Below, one piece after another: positions 1-9,286 of a stretch of DNA of 50,000 nt. Location: the NCBI RefSeq assembly GCF_964340395.1, contig NC_135571.1, positions 12,006,440 through 12,056,439 of the forward strand. The letters are read 5' to 3'. The stretch comes from Glandiceps talaboti (Eukaryota; Hemichordata; Enteropneusta; Spengelidae). Made by a program: the position numbers and the translations under genes. The first letter of the stretch is position 1. Every line of letters begins with the position of its first letter. The notes below the pieces were generated by a model. It saw nothing but the letters and a program-made list of their open reading frames with translations, did no database searches and was not told the DNA's origin.

Positions 1-20
1 TGGAGCATAAATTTTTGTCT

Positions 21-118
21 AGTTCCTGGCGACCGTGTTCCGATTTTACGCTACGTTATCTTTATATGTATGTGTGAAGATAACGTAGTGTAAAATCGGA
101 ACCCGGTCGTCAGGAACT
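21..118. repeat. Near-perfect 42-bp inverted repeat (hairpin)
   Basis: Left arm 21-62 and right arm 77-118 are reverse complements with three differences; two of the three become G:U wobbles in a + strand RNA. The loop is 14 nt (63-76). The result is a 98-nt stem-loop. It could be a tiny fold-back MITE or a precursor hairpin; nothing else in the first kilobase explains it. Confidence 0.85.
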
Positions 119-1001
119 CTAAGGCTAGAGATTGAATTGAAGTTGAAGGGAGGACTGTGTTGTGTGTGTCTACCTCCATGACTCCATTCGTTATCATTAT
201 GCATCGGTCAAAATTCGAACTTTGATCTCTTACAAGGCGATGCCTCAATAAATAACTGATTATACTATTAGTACAACCTTGTGTAATATCACAGTGTGTT
301 TTTAGACACAGTACTCACATTCACAATGTCAGTTTTCAGACAGTAACTTACAGTCCGTAACTTGTGTACGGTAGGCCACACGGGGCGCCCTCACACATAC
401 TATAGCATCTTATAGTTTAGGACATCCATGCTAACAACAGAGCTGCAGCTGTTTCGCTTCGTCGATCTCGCTCGGTCCTCTGCTAAAAAAAATTTGCAAA
501 CGCCGTAAGAAAATAAAAAGTAAAACGAAAAATGTCTAGTAACTCAAAATGAAATATGAAAATGAGTTTTAAAAAGTATTGTAAATAAAAACAAAGTTAC
601 ATCCATGTCTAAATCAACCTGGATGAATTTTTGTTATTAAATAGTAGTGTAGTTAATACTATACTTTATTTGTAAAAATTCCTACAAATTGATTCAAGTC
701 TCTTTTCCTTTAATGAACCAGTCAATTTTATGGGGGGGGGGGGGTAATGTTGGAAAATAAATGTACTAAGTACCACAAAGTGGAGGGGTAAATTTTATCA
801 ACAATATTTGAAGTGGAGGTACATGTCACTTTGGAAAATATCTATACAGGTAAAATGAGGAAAGTGTGTGTGTGTGGGGGGGGGGGGGGCGCTACTAAAT
901 TTCTCAAGCAAAGCGCGAGGAAGGTTATAACTCAATTTTGTTCACAGCAATTGCTCCAACCCACCCCCATCCCTTAGCCCATGTTTACCTTACACATATA
1001 T
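119..1001. other. 5' flank of the SLC35G1-like gene, no gene seen
   Basis: I see no coding exon or RNA gene here. There are homopurine G runs near 733-745 and 877-889. The 440-485 stretch has more CpG than its surroundings and could lie near a transcription start, but no promoter motif is convincing. Confidence 0.4.
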
Positions 1002-1027
1002 GGAACCAAACAAATTTTTTTTAGGCC
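1002..1027 (+). mobile_element. Isolated right terminus of MITE family A
   Basis: The bases GGAACCAAACAA followed by a T run and TAGGCC match the right end of the MITE copies that end at 16243 and (inverted) at 10352. The sequence upstream does not match the element interior, so only the terminal repeat seems to be left. It lies about 75 bp before the SLC35G1-like start codon. Confidence 0.5.
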
Positions 1028-1100
1028 CAACCAACACTGATTAAAGTACTTTTTTAAAATTTTGACAGTGTCCATCTAAAATTTTACAAGCACTGCAAAA

Positions 1101-1461
1101 ATGAAGAGAAGAAGAAAGACCAAAGCTGGGTCGACACCTGAAGAACGTGCCCAGCAAACTATGCAACCATCAGCTACCTTGAGAGCAACAGGTCTTATTC
1201 TAGCATTTGCTGCTGGAATGTCAGTTTCGTGTACATCAGTGGTTGTAAAGCTGGTGAAAGATGATCTGTCCTTTTGGGAAGTAACGTTTTATCGTGGTTT
1301 GATGAACAGCATCTTGGTTTATAGTTATCTTGTTGTGAATGGACGAGGTAATCTATTGAAAGATATTGATGGGAAGATATTTGGTACTGTTATGTTACGA
1401 AGTCTTTTTTTTGTAACTAGTGTGACGATATCATTTGCAGTAAATCAGAATATACCACTAG
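1101..1461 (+). CDS. SLC35G1: SLC35G1-like exon 1
   Basis: ATG at 1101 in the context AAAAATGAAG opens residues 1-120 plus one base. The exon ends ACTAG before GTAAGT (donor 1462), phase 1. It covers the basic N-terminus and the first EamA half through NQNIPL. No upstream in-frame ATG extends it without a stop. Confidence 0.85.
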
Positions 1462-2581
1462 GTAAGTTTTCTTATGATTTCATCTTTAGCCTTCCTTGAC
1501 CTTCCTTTCACTCTTTCTCATTTTTTTGACCAGAATAAGGCCTAAAGAAATTGTGTAGTTCTGATTACATTCAATTTTAGAATAGGTGGGGTAGGTAGAT
1601 TGTTTAGTTTATTATTTTTTTATATATTTTTTTTCATATGTGAGTGTCTAGTTCGGGTAGTTATGTTTTCCGTTGTTTTCCGTTATGGTCTCTGTGTTTT
1701 TTATTTCTTCTCATCAGATGTACATCCATTACAGATTGGAAGAATAGTTTTATATTGTCTTTTTAAGTGGATGTCAGTTTCCACATCCACTATTTCTTGT
1801 TAGACTTCACACTTTTCGCAATTTCACAACCTTTCACACCACTCCAGCAAGGAGAATAATATACCAAAAATGCAACAAAATATAAAATTACAAAAACAGG
1901 ATACATTTCCAACTTCATACCAACTTTCACTTCAAATAACTATTATTCGTATTTGTTTCATAAAATGTAAATTTTCTTTTGATTCAGGTGATGCATCAGC
2001 ACTGATGGGCACCAGTACAGTGATGACTGGATTTTTAGGAATTTTCATTTTAAATGAAAAATGGCACATAACGGAGATGTTACTCAGTTTGCTTTGTTGG
2101 GCTGGTGTTGTTCTCATTTCACGACCTGCATTTCTCATGGGAGCCACTGAGGGGGCTGCAGTAGATGATGGCGGTGTTCGAGCGTTCTACAGTATGTTGG
2201 CACTGTGTGCTGCCTTGACAACAACTTTGTCATTTCTGTTTGTGCGAAAGATTGGTGGTTCCCTTGACGTGCCACGACTGGTTTTAGCGTCAGAGTTCAC
2301 CTCTATGGTCTGTTGTTTCTCTATTCTTCTATACACACAAGGTGGTGTGAGTCTTCCCCCTGAGAATACATTGAGGTATTTGCCCGCACTTAGTCTGACA
2401 AGTAAGTGTACTTTCTCTTAATTTTAGCAAAGCTGAACAATAGCCATGGTGAATATGTCTGTGTGTATGTGTCTGTGTGTGTGTCTGTGTGTGTATGGAT
2501 GTATGTTCGTACGTACGTACGTATATACATACATACATACATACATACATACATACATACATACATACATACATACATACA

Positions 2582-2612
<31 letters not shown>

Positions 2613-2655
2613 GTATGTATGTATGTATTAATGTATGTGTGTATATATGTATGTG

Positions 2656-2687
<32 letters not shown>

Positions 2688-2794
2688 TGTGTGTGTATGT
2701 GTGTGTTTGTATGTGTATGTGTATGTATGTATGTATGTATGTATGCATGCATGTATGTATGTATGTATGTATGTATGTATGTATGTATGTATGC

Positions 2795-2827
<33 letters not shown>

Positions 2828-3342
2828 TGTATGTATGTATGTATGTATGTATGTATGTATGTATGTATTTTGTCACTTGACTATAGCCTGTGTTGATCAG
2901 TAAAACCCTTCAGCCCATTGCTTTTCACTTTTGTTTTTTGAAATAACTTGAAGTTCAAGAGGTCAACAACGTCGCCGTCATTTGTCAAAGAAAATGTTAT
3001 TTCAAATGTATAATAAAGATAAAACAAGTTGAAATGTCTCGCGCATTGATGCATCTTGGAATAAGAAAATCAACTATTCAAATTACTGACATGTTGTTTT
3101 TCTCTATTCCCTACCAAGGTACAATGGTACAAGTATTAATGGGTGCCAGTCTACGCATTGAAAAAGCAGCAAGTGCGGTCGTTTGTAGAACAGCTGGACT
3201 CGTTATAACGTCCTTTATACTGCAGAGCGCTGTTTTCCATACCATCCCTGAAATAACTAGTTTAGCTGGTGCTGGTCTCATTCTTACATCCACTGCTTTC
3301 CTGAGTTGGAGAAAACTCCAAGAAAAACCAAAAAGATCTTAG
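1101..3342 (+). CDS. SLC35G1: SLC35G1-like EamA/DMT-family transporter (3 exons, 332 aa)
   Basis: Spliced CDS: 1101-1461, 1988-2401, 3119-3342, with both introns in phase 1 and consensus GTAAGT donors. The protein is predicted to be a polytopic drug/metabolite-transporter (EamA) membrane protein of about ten helices. The human relatives are described as ER/plasma-membrane proteins linked to calcium-entry regulation, but the substrate cannot be read from sequence. After a basic, hydrophilic N-terminus (about residues 1-27), the first helix starts near residue 28. The motif that closes the fourth helix, NQNIPLG then DASALM, is rebuilt exactly across the first splice junction. FILNEKW and VVLISRPAFL follow, as in this family, and the second EamA repeat begins near residue 170. 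The length is slightly below the roughly 365 aa of vertebrate SLC35G1. Choice among SLC35G members is inferred; family membership is secure. Confidence 0.82.
1537..1827 (+). mobile_element. MITE family A, copy 1 (right end missing), in SLC35G1-like intron 1
   Basis: It begins AAGGCCTAAAGAAATTGTG and follows the same internal sequence as the copies at 10352-10869 (inverted) and 15862-16243. This includes the shared blocks TTACATTCAATTTTAGAATAG and GTGAGTGTCTAGTTC. It stops after the AATTTCAC block, so the right terminal repeat is missing. It has no coding capacity. Confidence 0.7.
1988..2401 (+). CDS. SLC35G1: SLC35G1-like exon 2
   Basis: The acceptor is TTTGATTCAG at 1987 and the donor GTAAGT is at 2402. 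The phase-1 junction restores a Gly codon, giving PLGDASALM. It encodes residues 121-258: the end of the first EamA repeat (NEKW, RPAFL) and the first helices of the second. A tandem microsatellite starts only about 45 bp past the donor. Confidence 0.85.
2446..2870. repeat. (ACAT)n followed by (ATGT)n microsatellite, intronic inverted repeat
   Basis: A TG-rich lead-in is followed by uninterrupted ACAT repeats at about 2525-2610. From 2611 to about 2870 the array switches to the complementary ATGT repeat. The two halves pair with each other, so the intron-2 transcript of the SLC35G1-like gene can form an extended hairpin. Long open frames in this region are artefacts of the repeat. Confidence 0.95.
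3119..3342 (+). CDS. SLC35G1: SLC35G1-like exon 3 (terminal)
   Basis: The acceptor is TTCCCTACCAAG at 3118. The phase-1 junction completes a Ser codon, then reads TMVQVLMGASLRIEKAAS and stops at TAG 3340-3342. It encodes the last two or three helices (residues 259-332). The C-terminus is short and lysine-rich (EKPKRS). Confidence 0.8.
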
Positions 3343-3425
3343 AAGCCTACAATTGAGGTCGTTAACCTGAAATAGAATGTTCGATAAAAATCTTTCTACC
3401 ATTGCAACATTTTAGCTTTTGATTC

Positions 3426-3431
3426 AATAAA
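3426..3431 (+). promoter_or_regulatory. Poly(A) signal AATAAA for the SLC35G1-like gene
   Basis: A canonical AATAAA lies 84 bp after the TAG stop, implying a very short 3' UTR. A looser ATAAAA lies about 45 bp upstream. Confidence 0.6.
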
Positions 3432-3433
3432 AA

Positions 3434-3630
3434 TTTACTGTGTAATCACATTATTTCATGTACATTTGCATATTACTTGCATATCATTTGCATATCATTT
3501 ACATGCAGGTATGCAGTAATTTACTGTGTAATCACATTATTTCATGTGCATGTGCATATCATTTGCATATCATTTGCATATCATGTACATATCATTTGCA
3601 TATCATTTACATGTAGGTATGCAGTAATTT
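3434..3630. repeat. Two-copy tandem duplication rich in ATTTGCAT octamers
   Basis: The block starting TTTACTGTGTAATCAC at 3434 recurs at 3520 (offset 86 bp); both copies end GGTATGCAGTAATTT. Inside, a short unit CATTTGCATAT is reiterated. ATTTGCAT, the POU octamer, occurs at 3464, 3486, 3561, 3572 and 3594. The block lies just past the SLC35G1-like poly(A) signal. Confidence 0.85.
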
Positions 3631-5464
3631 TTCGGTATTTAGCACACTATCAGTGAAAATACCACTAGTGTGTGTGTGCATAGTGCAAATAATGACAGAT
3701 ATATATTCAATAATGACAAGTGTCTGGGAAATTACCTCAAGTTGTGAGTTATTATAGTGACTTGTGACATTTTACAAGAGGAATACATGAAACGAAGCAT
3801 TTTTCACCCAACCCTTTTGGACTTATAAGTAACTTTGAATCAACATTTGACAATACATCAAATAATCTGTACAGTTGTCTTGTAAAGATATCTTTTATAA
3901 TTTCTTTGTAATAATTTTGAAACTTTTATATAACATGTTTGGTAACAATTTATCATTAATATACATCCTAAAACCTTAAAAATGATGGGTTATTTTATCA
4001 ATAAAGAAAAAAAATAAATGTGATTCTACATTTTTTTTTAATGTTTTTAGTTCAAAATCTAACTTTTCCAGGCCATGTATTGATACTTTAGGAATGGCAA
4101 TTAAATCAGAAGGAAAGTATGAATTATTTGATTCATTAAAGGCCCTCATTTTCTTATAAAAACTTGTGATGTCACCACTTTACTATGCATATAATATTAT
4201 CTGAATGTCTTTTTTTTATAGTTAATAAAAGTCTGATTTTTAATTCTATTTCTATGTGTCCTAGAATTTATTACAGCAAGTCATCCTACATTAAGGGTTC
4301 CGTCTCTGTCTGACATGGTCTGAAAGTGAGTGAGCACGCCTGGGTAATTGATTCAAAGGCCTTAAGATTTGGTTGACCAAGATTCGATATCAGTACATAG
4401 TGCATCCTACAAAGTCACCCAATTGACACACTGTGGCAAAGACAAGCTATGTCTAAATGTATAGACTATATCTTTTAAAAGAATCCCCCCCCCCCCACAA
4501 AAGTACTAATTTGTGCTAATTTACGCTAGTGCGTAATAAGTTGTGATGATTCGATAGGCCAGGGGAAATAAAAACAAGAGTGTTGTCACTAACATTGTTT
4601 GAGGGCGCTAGTCGTCACCCTGAGGTCAACCAGCGAAGATGACCTAGACGAAAGCAAATGGCTCAGCGATGCAACTAATGGAGTAATTGTATGTACATCT
4701 GTCTGTCACCCTGGGTTTCTGGCCGGTAATCGTAGGTCCCGTTGAAGACCACAAGTGGACATCATAGGTTTGTATACGACTCAGTTATACGATTTTGAAA
4801 TGAGTTATCTTAGTTCAAGTTTTTGTGGATTTTTCGGCCAGCAACTTAATTATTCAAAGAATTTATTTGGTGTAGGAAAAAGCACGAGTAACGTTACACT
4901 GGGAACATACTAACCCCGGATACTAACATACTAACACGTTAGAAATACATGCAGAGCTGGGATAAAGTATCCACTTATTTAGTATTGCTCTTTGTTGAAC
5001 TCCCTGATTTTATAAAATATGCAATATGTTATGAATAACTGGAGAGTAATTCCATAACAATTTACAAACTGGACGTGATAGCATGCTGTTCTTTCAATTT
5101 CAAATCTCCTATAATTTTCAGAGCCCATGCCCCATATTTTTAGAGTACATTTTCTTATTTGTAGTGTAGTGTAGTATTTTTAATTGTACACAGATTTTTT
5201 TAAGGGGCTAAGTTGAAGGGTGTGAGTCTTTCTATATTTATTTTCACGCGAAGGGCACACAGAAAATACTAATTGCTTGGAAGTTGTAGACTCACCGTCT
5301 GCTTGTACAGTACTCCGAACAGTAATATGACATGAGTTGAAAACTGCAAACATTTTAGAAATCTATTTTGTCAGATATGATGACTTACTCGTAATATCAT
5401 ACACCAATTGATTACTTGTGTGTATAAATGTATTTGTGCAGCCACATAGAAAAAATTAAGAAAT
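3631..5464. other. Intergenic, no gene recognised
   Basis: AT-rich sequence between the transporter gene and SMYD4. I find no exon with conserved protein sequence, no RNA gene and no long repeat; there is a C run at about 4486-4496. Confidence 0.4.
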
Positions 5465-5663
5465 ATGTCAAATGTTTGTTACTGTACGTACAATAACTAA
5501 CATTTTACACATTTATTAGTGTTTTGCAATGTATTGAGTTACAAACACAGACTCGGTCAGTGTTGTTTCACATGGATTTTTTACGTAGGACGCCATGTTA
5601 AAATTGTTTTAGAAATTAAAAAACCAAAATAAATACCAAATCCTCATTCATATGGCCACTTTA
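5465..5663. mobile_element. Half copy of dispersed inverted-repeat element family E
   Basis: It matches the right halves of the elements at 24629-25300 and 28778-29016. Shared blocks include TCAAATGTTTG, GTACGTACAATAAC, GAGTTACAAACACAGACT and the terminus CTCATTCATATGGCCACT. The left half is absent. It is non-coding. Confidence 0.65.
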
Positions 5664-5796
5664 AAATTGCACCACCTTAGTTTATTCTAAATGTAAAGAA
5701 AAGAAGCCATGAATTGTAAACTTAGATATTATACATGTCTATCTTAGTAAACTGAGACCTTGATTGCCAGAGTAGTAATTTTCAAAATTTTGTCCT

Positions 5797-5810
5797 TTTC
5801 TATGTTTCAG
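5797..5810 (+). promoter_or_regulatory. Possible 3' splice site in the SMYD4 5' UTR
   Basis: A pyrimidine tract ending TATGTTTCAG lies 56 bp before the SMYD4 start codon. It would fit a 5'-UTR intron ahead of an otherwise uninterrupted coding exon. No matching upstream exon could be identified. Confidence 0.35.
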
Positions 5811-5865
5811 AAAATTTCAGTGCAAATAAGACATCAACTTTATCATTAATGAAATAACTGTTACC

Positions 5866-7917
5866 ATGGAAACAGGAAGCAAAGACAACTCCAGTGATGA
5901 ATATAATTCACTTTTCAAGAAAGTCTGTGACAAACTTCAGGAAACCGGTGATGTCAAGGCATTATCAGTTGAATTTGGAAAATTGAAGAATGAAGCTGAT
6001 AGGGTAGCGTTTGCTCTAAAATTGCAGAGTGTTCACGATATCGTTAACGTGGTACCAACATTTCAACAAAAATCTGCAGACAAATCCAGAGAGTTACGGT
6101 CCAAAGGTAACACTGCATTTCAAAAGCAACAAAACGAAAAAGCTTTAGAGTTTTATACAGAAAGTATATTGTTTGCACCAATCAGTGATGAGGAAGATGG
6201 CGGAACATTGTTAGAACTCGCACTGGCGTTAGCGAACCGATCAGCTGTGTTGTACCATATGAAAGAACACAAACTTTGCCTTGAAGACATAGAGCGTGCA
6301 ATTCAAAATGGCTACCCCGAGGAACTGCGATATAAACTACATTATCGTAGAGGTGGATGTTTACGGGCATTGAAGAGAAATGCTGATGCACGAGAGAGAT
6401 TTCAAGAAGCCAGAGAAAGTGCTGATATTAGTAAGCTGGATAAAAAGAAATTAAAATCATTTAAGTCGGATATTGATGCCCAACTGAAATTATGCCGCGG
6501 AGACAATGTAAATGGTCCAGATGGTACAAAAGAGAAGACTGCCAACAAAGTACCACCTGAATTAAGTTATGGTCAAAACAAACAAATTCCATGTGCTTCG
6601 TCTGCCCTTGAGATAAAAAGTAGTCCCGAAGCTGGACGCTATGCTGTCGCAACTCGGGATATTAAGGCAGGGGATGTTTTAATCGTTGAGAAGCCGTACG
6701 CGTCTGTTGTGTTGCTTCCCTGTAACGCAACACATTGTCAACACTGTTACAAGAATGTATTAGCTCCAATTCCATGCAAGCAGTGTGCCAGCGTCGCTTA
6801 CTGCAGTGTAAAATGCCGGGAAGAATCCTGGAATGAGTATCACAGTCTGGAATGTAAACATCTGGATTTTATCCAGAATATCGGTTTGGGAATGGGACAC
6901 TTGGCATTCCGAATTGTCGTCAAGACAGGCCTCCCATTTCTACTGAAATTCCGGGAACAACAACTACAGCATGGAATTACAAATCCGGAGACTGGAGTAG
7001 CAAATCCGGAAGATGGATTCCTCGGCTGTAATGATAAAGGGGTATACATCAATGAGTACTATTCTATCCACCACTTGGTAACAAACTCACACCAGAGAAC
7101 CGTCGGGGATCTCTTTAAAAGAACCGTCAAAGCCATATGCTTACTGAAATGTCTACAAGGTACAGACTTCTTTAAATCCGCACAAGCTAGGGAGTATGAT
7201 TTTGATATCCATGCATACATAGGGGGCATTATTCTTACACACTTACAAAATATTCCTTGCAATGCTCATGAGATATCGGAATATGAGTTGTATAAGTCAT
7301 CCGTGGAAAAATGTGAGTTTGTGGAAGTTGGTTCGGGATTATACGCAACAATGAGTCTGTTGAATCATTCATGTGATCCGGCTGTAACCAGGAATTGCTA
7401 CAGTGATGTCTGCGTCGTCAGGGCAACCCGCAATGTCAACAAAGGAGAGGAGATAGTAGACAATTATGGATATTTGTATCCAGTGCATAAAAAAGCCGAA
7501 AGACGGACAAAACTTAAACAACAGTATTACTTTGAATGCAAATGTGATCCATGCGTCCACAACTGGCCACTCTATATGCAAATCGAAGATAAGTACCCAA
7601 CGTATAAATGCAAGGCGTGTCATTTGCCGCTCAAAATACCGCTTAATCCAAACATGGAAGCAATGAAATGCAGTCACTGCCATCACAAGCAGAATTTGAT
7701 GCAGCAAATTGCAACTATGCGAGTATCGGAGGAGCGCTACAGGACAGCTCTCACTAACGTGCTTGAGGGAAAGTTGGAGGGAATGATTCCAGCACTGCGC
7801 AATCACTTGAGTCTGATGGATGGGATGTATTCCCGGCCATGGAGAGATATCAATAACTGCCAGGAAGCATTGAAACAGTGTTACAATGTTGATGCCAATT
7901 GTATCATCTGTGATTGA
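5866..7917 (+). CDS. SMYD4: SMYD4-like TPR/MYND/SET protein, single coding exon (683 aa)
   Basis: This is a protein of the SMYD lysine-methyltransferase family, predicted to transfer methyl from S-adenosylmethionine to protein lysines. TPR-like helices occupy about residues 70-200 (KSRELRSKGNTAFQKQ, then ANRSAVLYHM). The SET domain starts near residue 246 (EAGRYAVATRDI). It is split by a MYND zinc finger with complete ligands C291, C294, C304, C307, C313, C317, H326 and C330. The SET core follows, with NHSC at 500-503 and GEEIVDNYG at 527-535. Post-SET cysteines C558, C560 and C563 follow, then a second CxxC pair at 582-585 and 602-605. The N-terminal TPR region and the order of parts point to SMYD4 rather than SMYD1-3 or SMYD5. 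The start is ACCATGG, an ideal Kozak context. At 683 aa it is shorter than the roughly 800-aa human protein, mostly at the C-terminus. No introns interrupt it, unlike both neighbours. Confidence 0.9.
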   Translation: METGSKDNSSDEYNSLFKKVCDKLQETGDVKALSVEFGKLKNEADRVAFALKLQSVHDIVNVVPTFQQKSADKSRELRSKGNTAFQKQQNEKALEFYTESILFAPISDEEDGGTLLELALALANRSAVLYHMKEHKLCLEDIERAIQNGYPEELRYKLHYRRGGCLRALKRNADARERFQEARESADISKLDKKKLKSFKSDIDAQLKLCRGDNVNGPDGTKEKTANKVPPELSYGQNKQIPCASSALEIKSSPEAGRYAVATRDIKAGDVLIVEKPYASVVLLPCNATHCQHCYKNVLAPIPCKQCASVAYCSVKCREESWNEYHSLECKHLDFIQNIGLGMGHLAFRIVVKTGLPFLLKFREQQLQHGITNPETGVANPEDGFLGCNDKGVYINEYYSIHHLVTNSHQRTVGDLFKRTVKAICLLKCLQGTDFFKSAQAREYDFDIHAYIGGIILTHLQNIPCNAHEISEYELYKSSVEKCEFVEVGSGLYATMSLLNHSCDPAVTRNCYSDVCVVRATRNVNKGEEIVDNYGYLYPVHKKAERRTKLKQQYYFECKCDPCVHNWPLYMQIEDKYPTYKCKACHLPLKIPLNPNMEAMKCSHCHHKQNLMQQIATMRVSEERYRTALTNVLEGKLEGMIPALRNHLSLMDGMYSRPWRDINNCQEALKQCYNVDANCIICD

Positions 7918-8160
7918 ATATGTTTGGTTGCCATGGAGATATCAACACTGAAACAATGCTACAATTTAAATGCCAATTGTATCGTCTGTGATTGAATATG
8001 TATGGTTGCCATGGAGAGATATCAATACTGAAACAATGTTACAATTTATATGCCAATTGTATCGTCTGTGATTGAATATGTATGGTTGCCATGGAGAGAT
8101 ATCAACACTGAAACAGTGTTGCAATTTTGATACAGATTTGCATTGTATGTGATAAATGAA
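7837..8160 (+). repeat. Tandem repeat made from the SMYD4 coding 3' end
   Basis: A unit starting CCATGGAGAGATATCAA begins at 7837 (coding), 7931, 8009 and 8089, giving spacings of 94, 78 and 80 bp. Copies 2-4 repeat the terminal coding stretch through GCCAATTGTATC, CTGTGATTGA and the TGA stop. They lack the 13-14 bp around CCAGGAAGCATT that is kept in the coding copy. The last copy is the most diverged. Confidence 0.9.
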
Positions 8161-8499
8161 CGATACATCTCTGAGATAATGTTGCAGTTTTGCTGTGAAT
8201 GACTTTGTCAGTGAACAATGTATATCTATTGTAAACTATGCTTTAATACAGTATCACTGCCAATTTGCATAAATTATATATGCATGAAATCTGTGTTCTC
8301 TTTTCTAAAACTGTGACAATGTATCAAAACCATAATCTGTTGATGAATTCTTTAGACAAAAACAATGTTACTCTTTTTTGTACATTGTAATATTTATGTA
8401 TTAACTAGGTATGGATTCTGCCTTGACAACAAAAATGTTAGACTGACATATTATGACATGTGTCCAACTACGTGAAAAATCCATGGATGATGACAACTA
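8161..8499. other. SMYD4 3' flank / probable 3' UTR
   Basis: AT-rich sequence with no coding signal. No AATAAA or ATTAAA was found between the stop codon and about 8720, so the 3' end of the SMYD4 transcript is not placed. Confidence 0.4.
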
Positions 8500-8890
8500 T
8501 GCTGCAGATTTACCATTGTGTACAACAAACTGTCTATATATCATGTGTTGACTGGTCGCCACAGAAACTTGCCATAGTGTCCTAGTGTTGAAGCAGGAGG
8601 AAACTGAAGTACCCAGGGAAAACCTGCGTTGTTCGGCAGGGTCAAACTGAGCATCACCCTTCTTACATACAGACCTGGTTAAATTTTTAATCAAACCCAG
8701 CCAACACCTGGCAGGTTCAAACCAATCTGATTAAAATCTGATGTGGTAAAAAAGGGTAGATGTCTTTATTTACCTCTATTTCCATCATTTTATGACATTT
8801 GTTTTGTTCTGGATGATCATCGCGTAGGATTCAAACCCAGACTGCAGGGGTAAGAGGTGTATAAGCTCACTGCTTGGCCACCGACAACCC
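8500..8890 (-). mobile_element. Probable tRNA-derived SINE
   Basis: On the minus strand the element begins near 8890 with GGTGGCCAAGCAGTGAGC, resembling a Pol III A box. About 44 nt further on, GGGTTTGAATCC (8827-8838) resembles a B box. This spacing is that of a tRNA gene. The body continues to about 8500 and includes GGTTTTCCCTGGGTACTTC and GTTTCCTCCTGC, a pyrimidine-rich block of the kind kept in animal SINE cores. There is no intact tRNA fold and no clear tail or target-site duplication, so the limits are approximate. Confidence 0.5.
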
Positions 8891-9286
8891 AGGATAGAGT
8901 TGCTGCAACAATAGGTGTAACTTTACACACACATTAAACATTTTGACATTTGTAAACTTTAGTTTTTATCACGTCTTAAATTATATTGGTTCAGTTTTTG
9001 TACTTTTATCAATTTGTTTATGTTCTACACTAAACTACACTGAAAATTATAGACTTAAATTAAACTAACCTAGTAGGTTTATTAGATTTCAAGAAAAATT
9101 TGAAATGATTTTTTGATATGATCATTTAATTTTATTGCAAAATTGCAATCCAATCTATCTAACTATTGACATTTGAAATGATAAAAAAAGTTTGTAACTT
9201 CTTTGCAGTAAAAGTACCAATAGATAATTTTGAAAAGTTTTATAGAAGTAAGGTAGCAAAATTTTATTAGTATCAATAGAAATAAT
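8891..9286. other. Intergenic, nothing recognised
   Basis: AT-rich sequence between the SINE-like element and the palindromic minisatellite. No coding or RNA signal is seen. Confidence 0.4.

Noticed and set aside
370-400. Similarity between GGGGCGCCCTCACACATAC near the window start and the inverted GTATGTGTGAGGGCGCCCC at about 49818-49836
   Set aside because: Striking 19-bp match, but no longer similarity around it and 49 kb apart; too little to claim paired element ends without genome-wide copies.
2329-2903. Several long open frames of Tyr/Ile/His/Thr or Met/Tyr/Val/Cys repeats
   Set aside because: Translations of a tetranucleotide microsatellite in an intron.
7369-7806. 145-codon minus-strand frame
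   Set aside because: Antisense shadow of the SMYD4 SET region.
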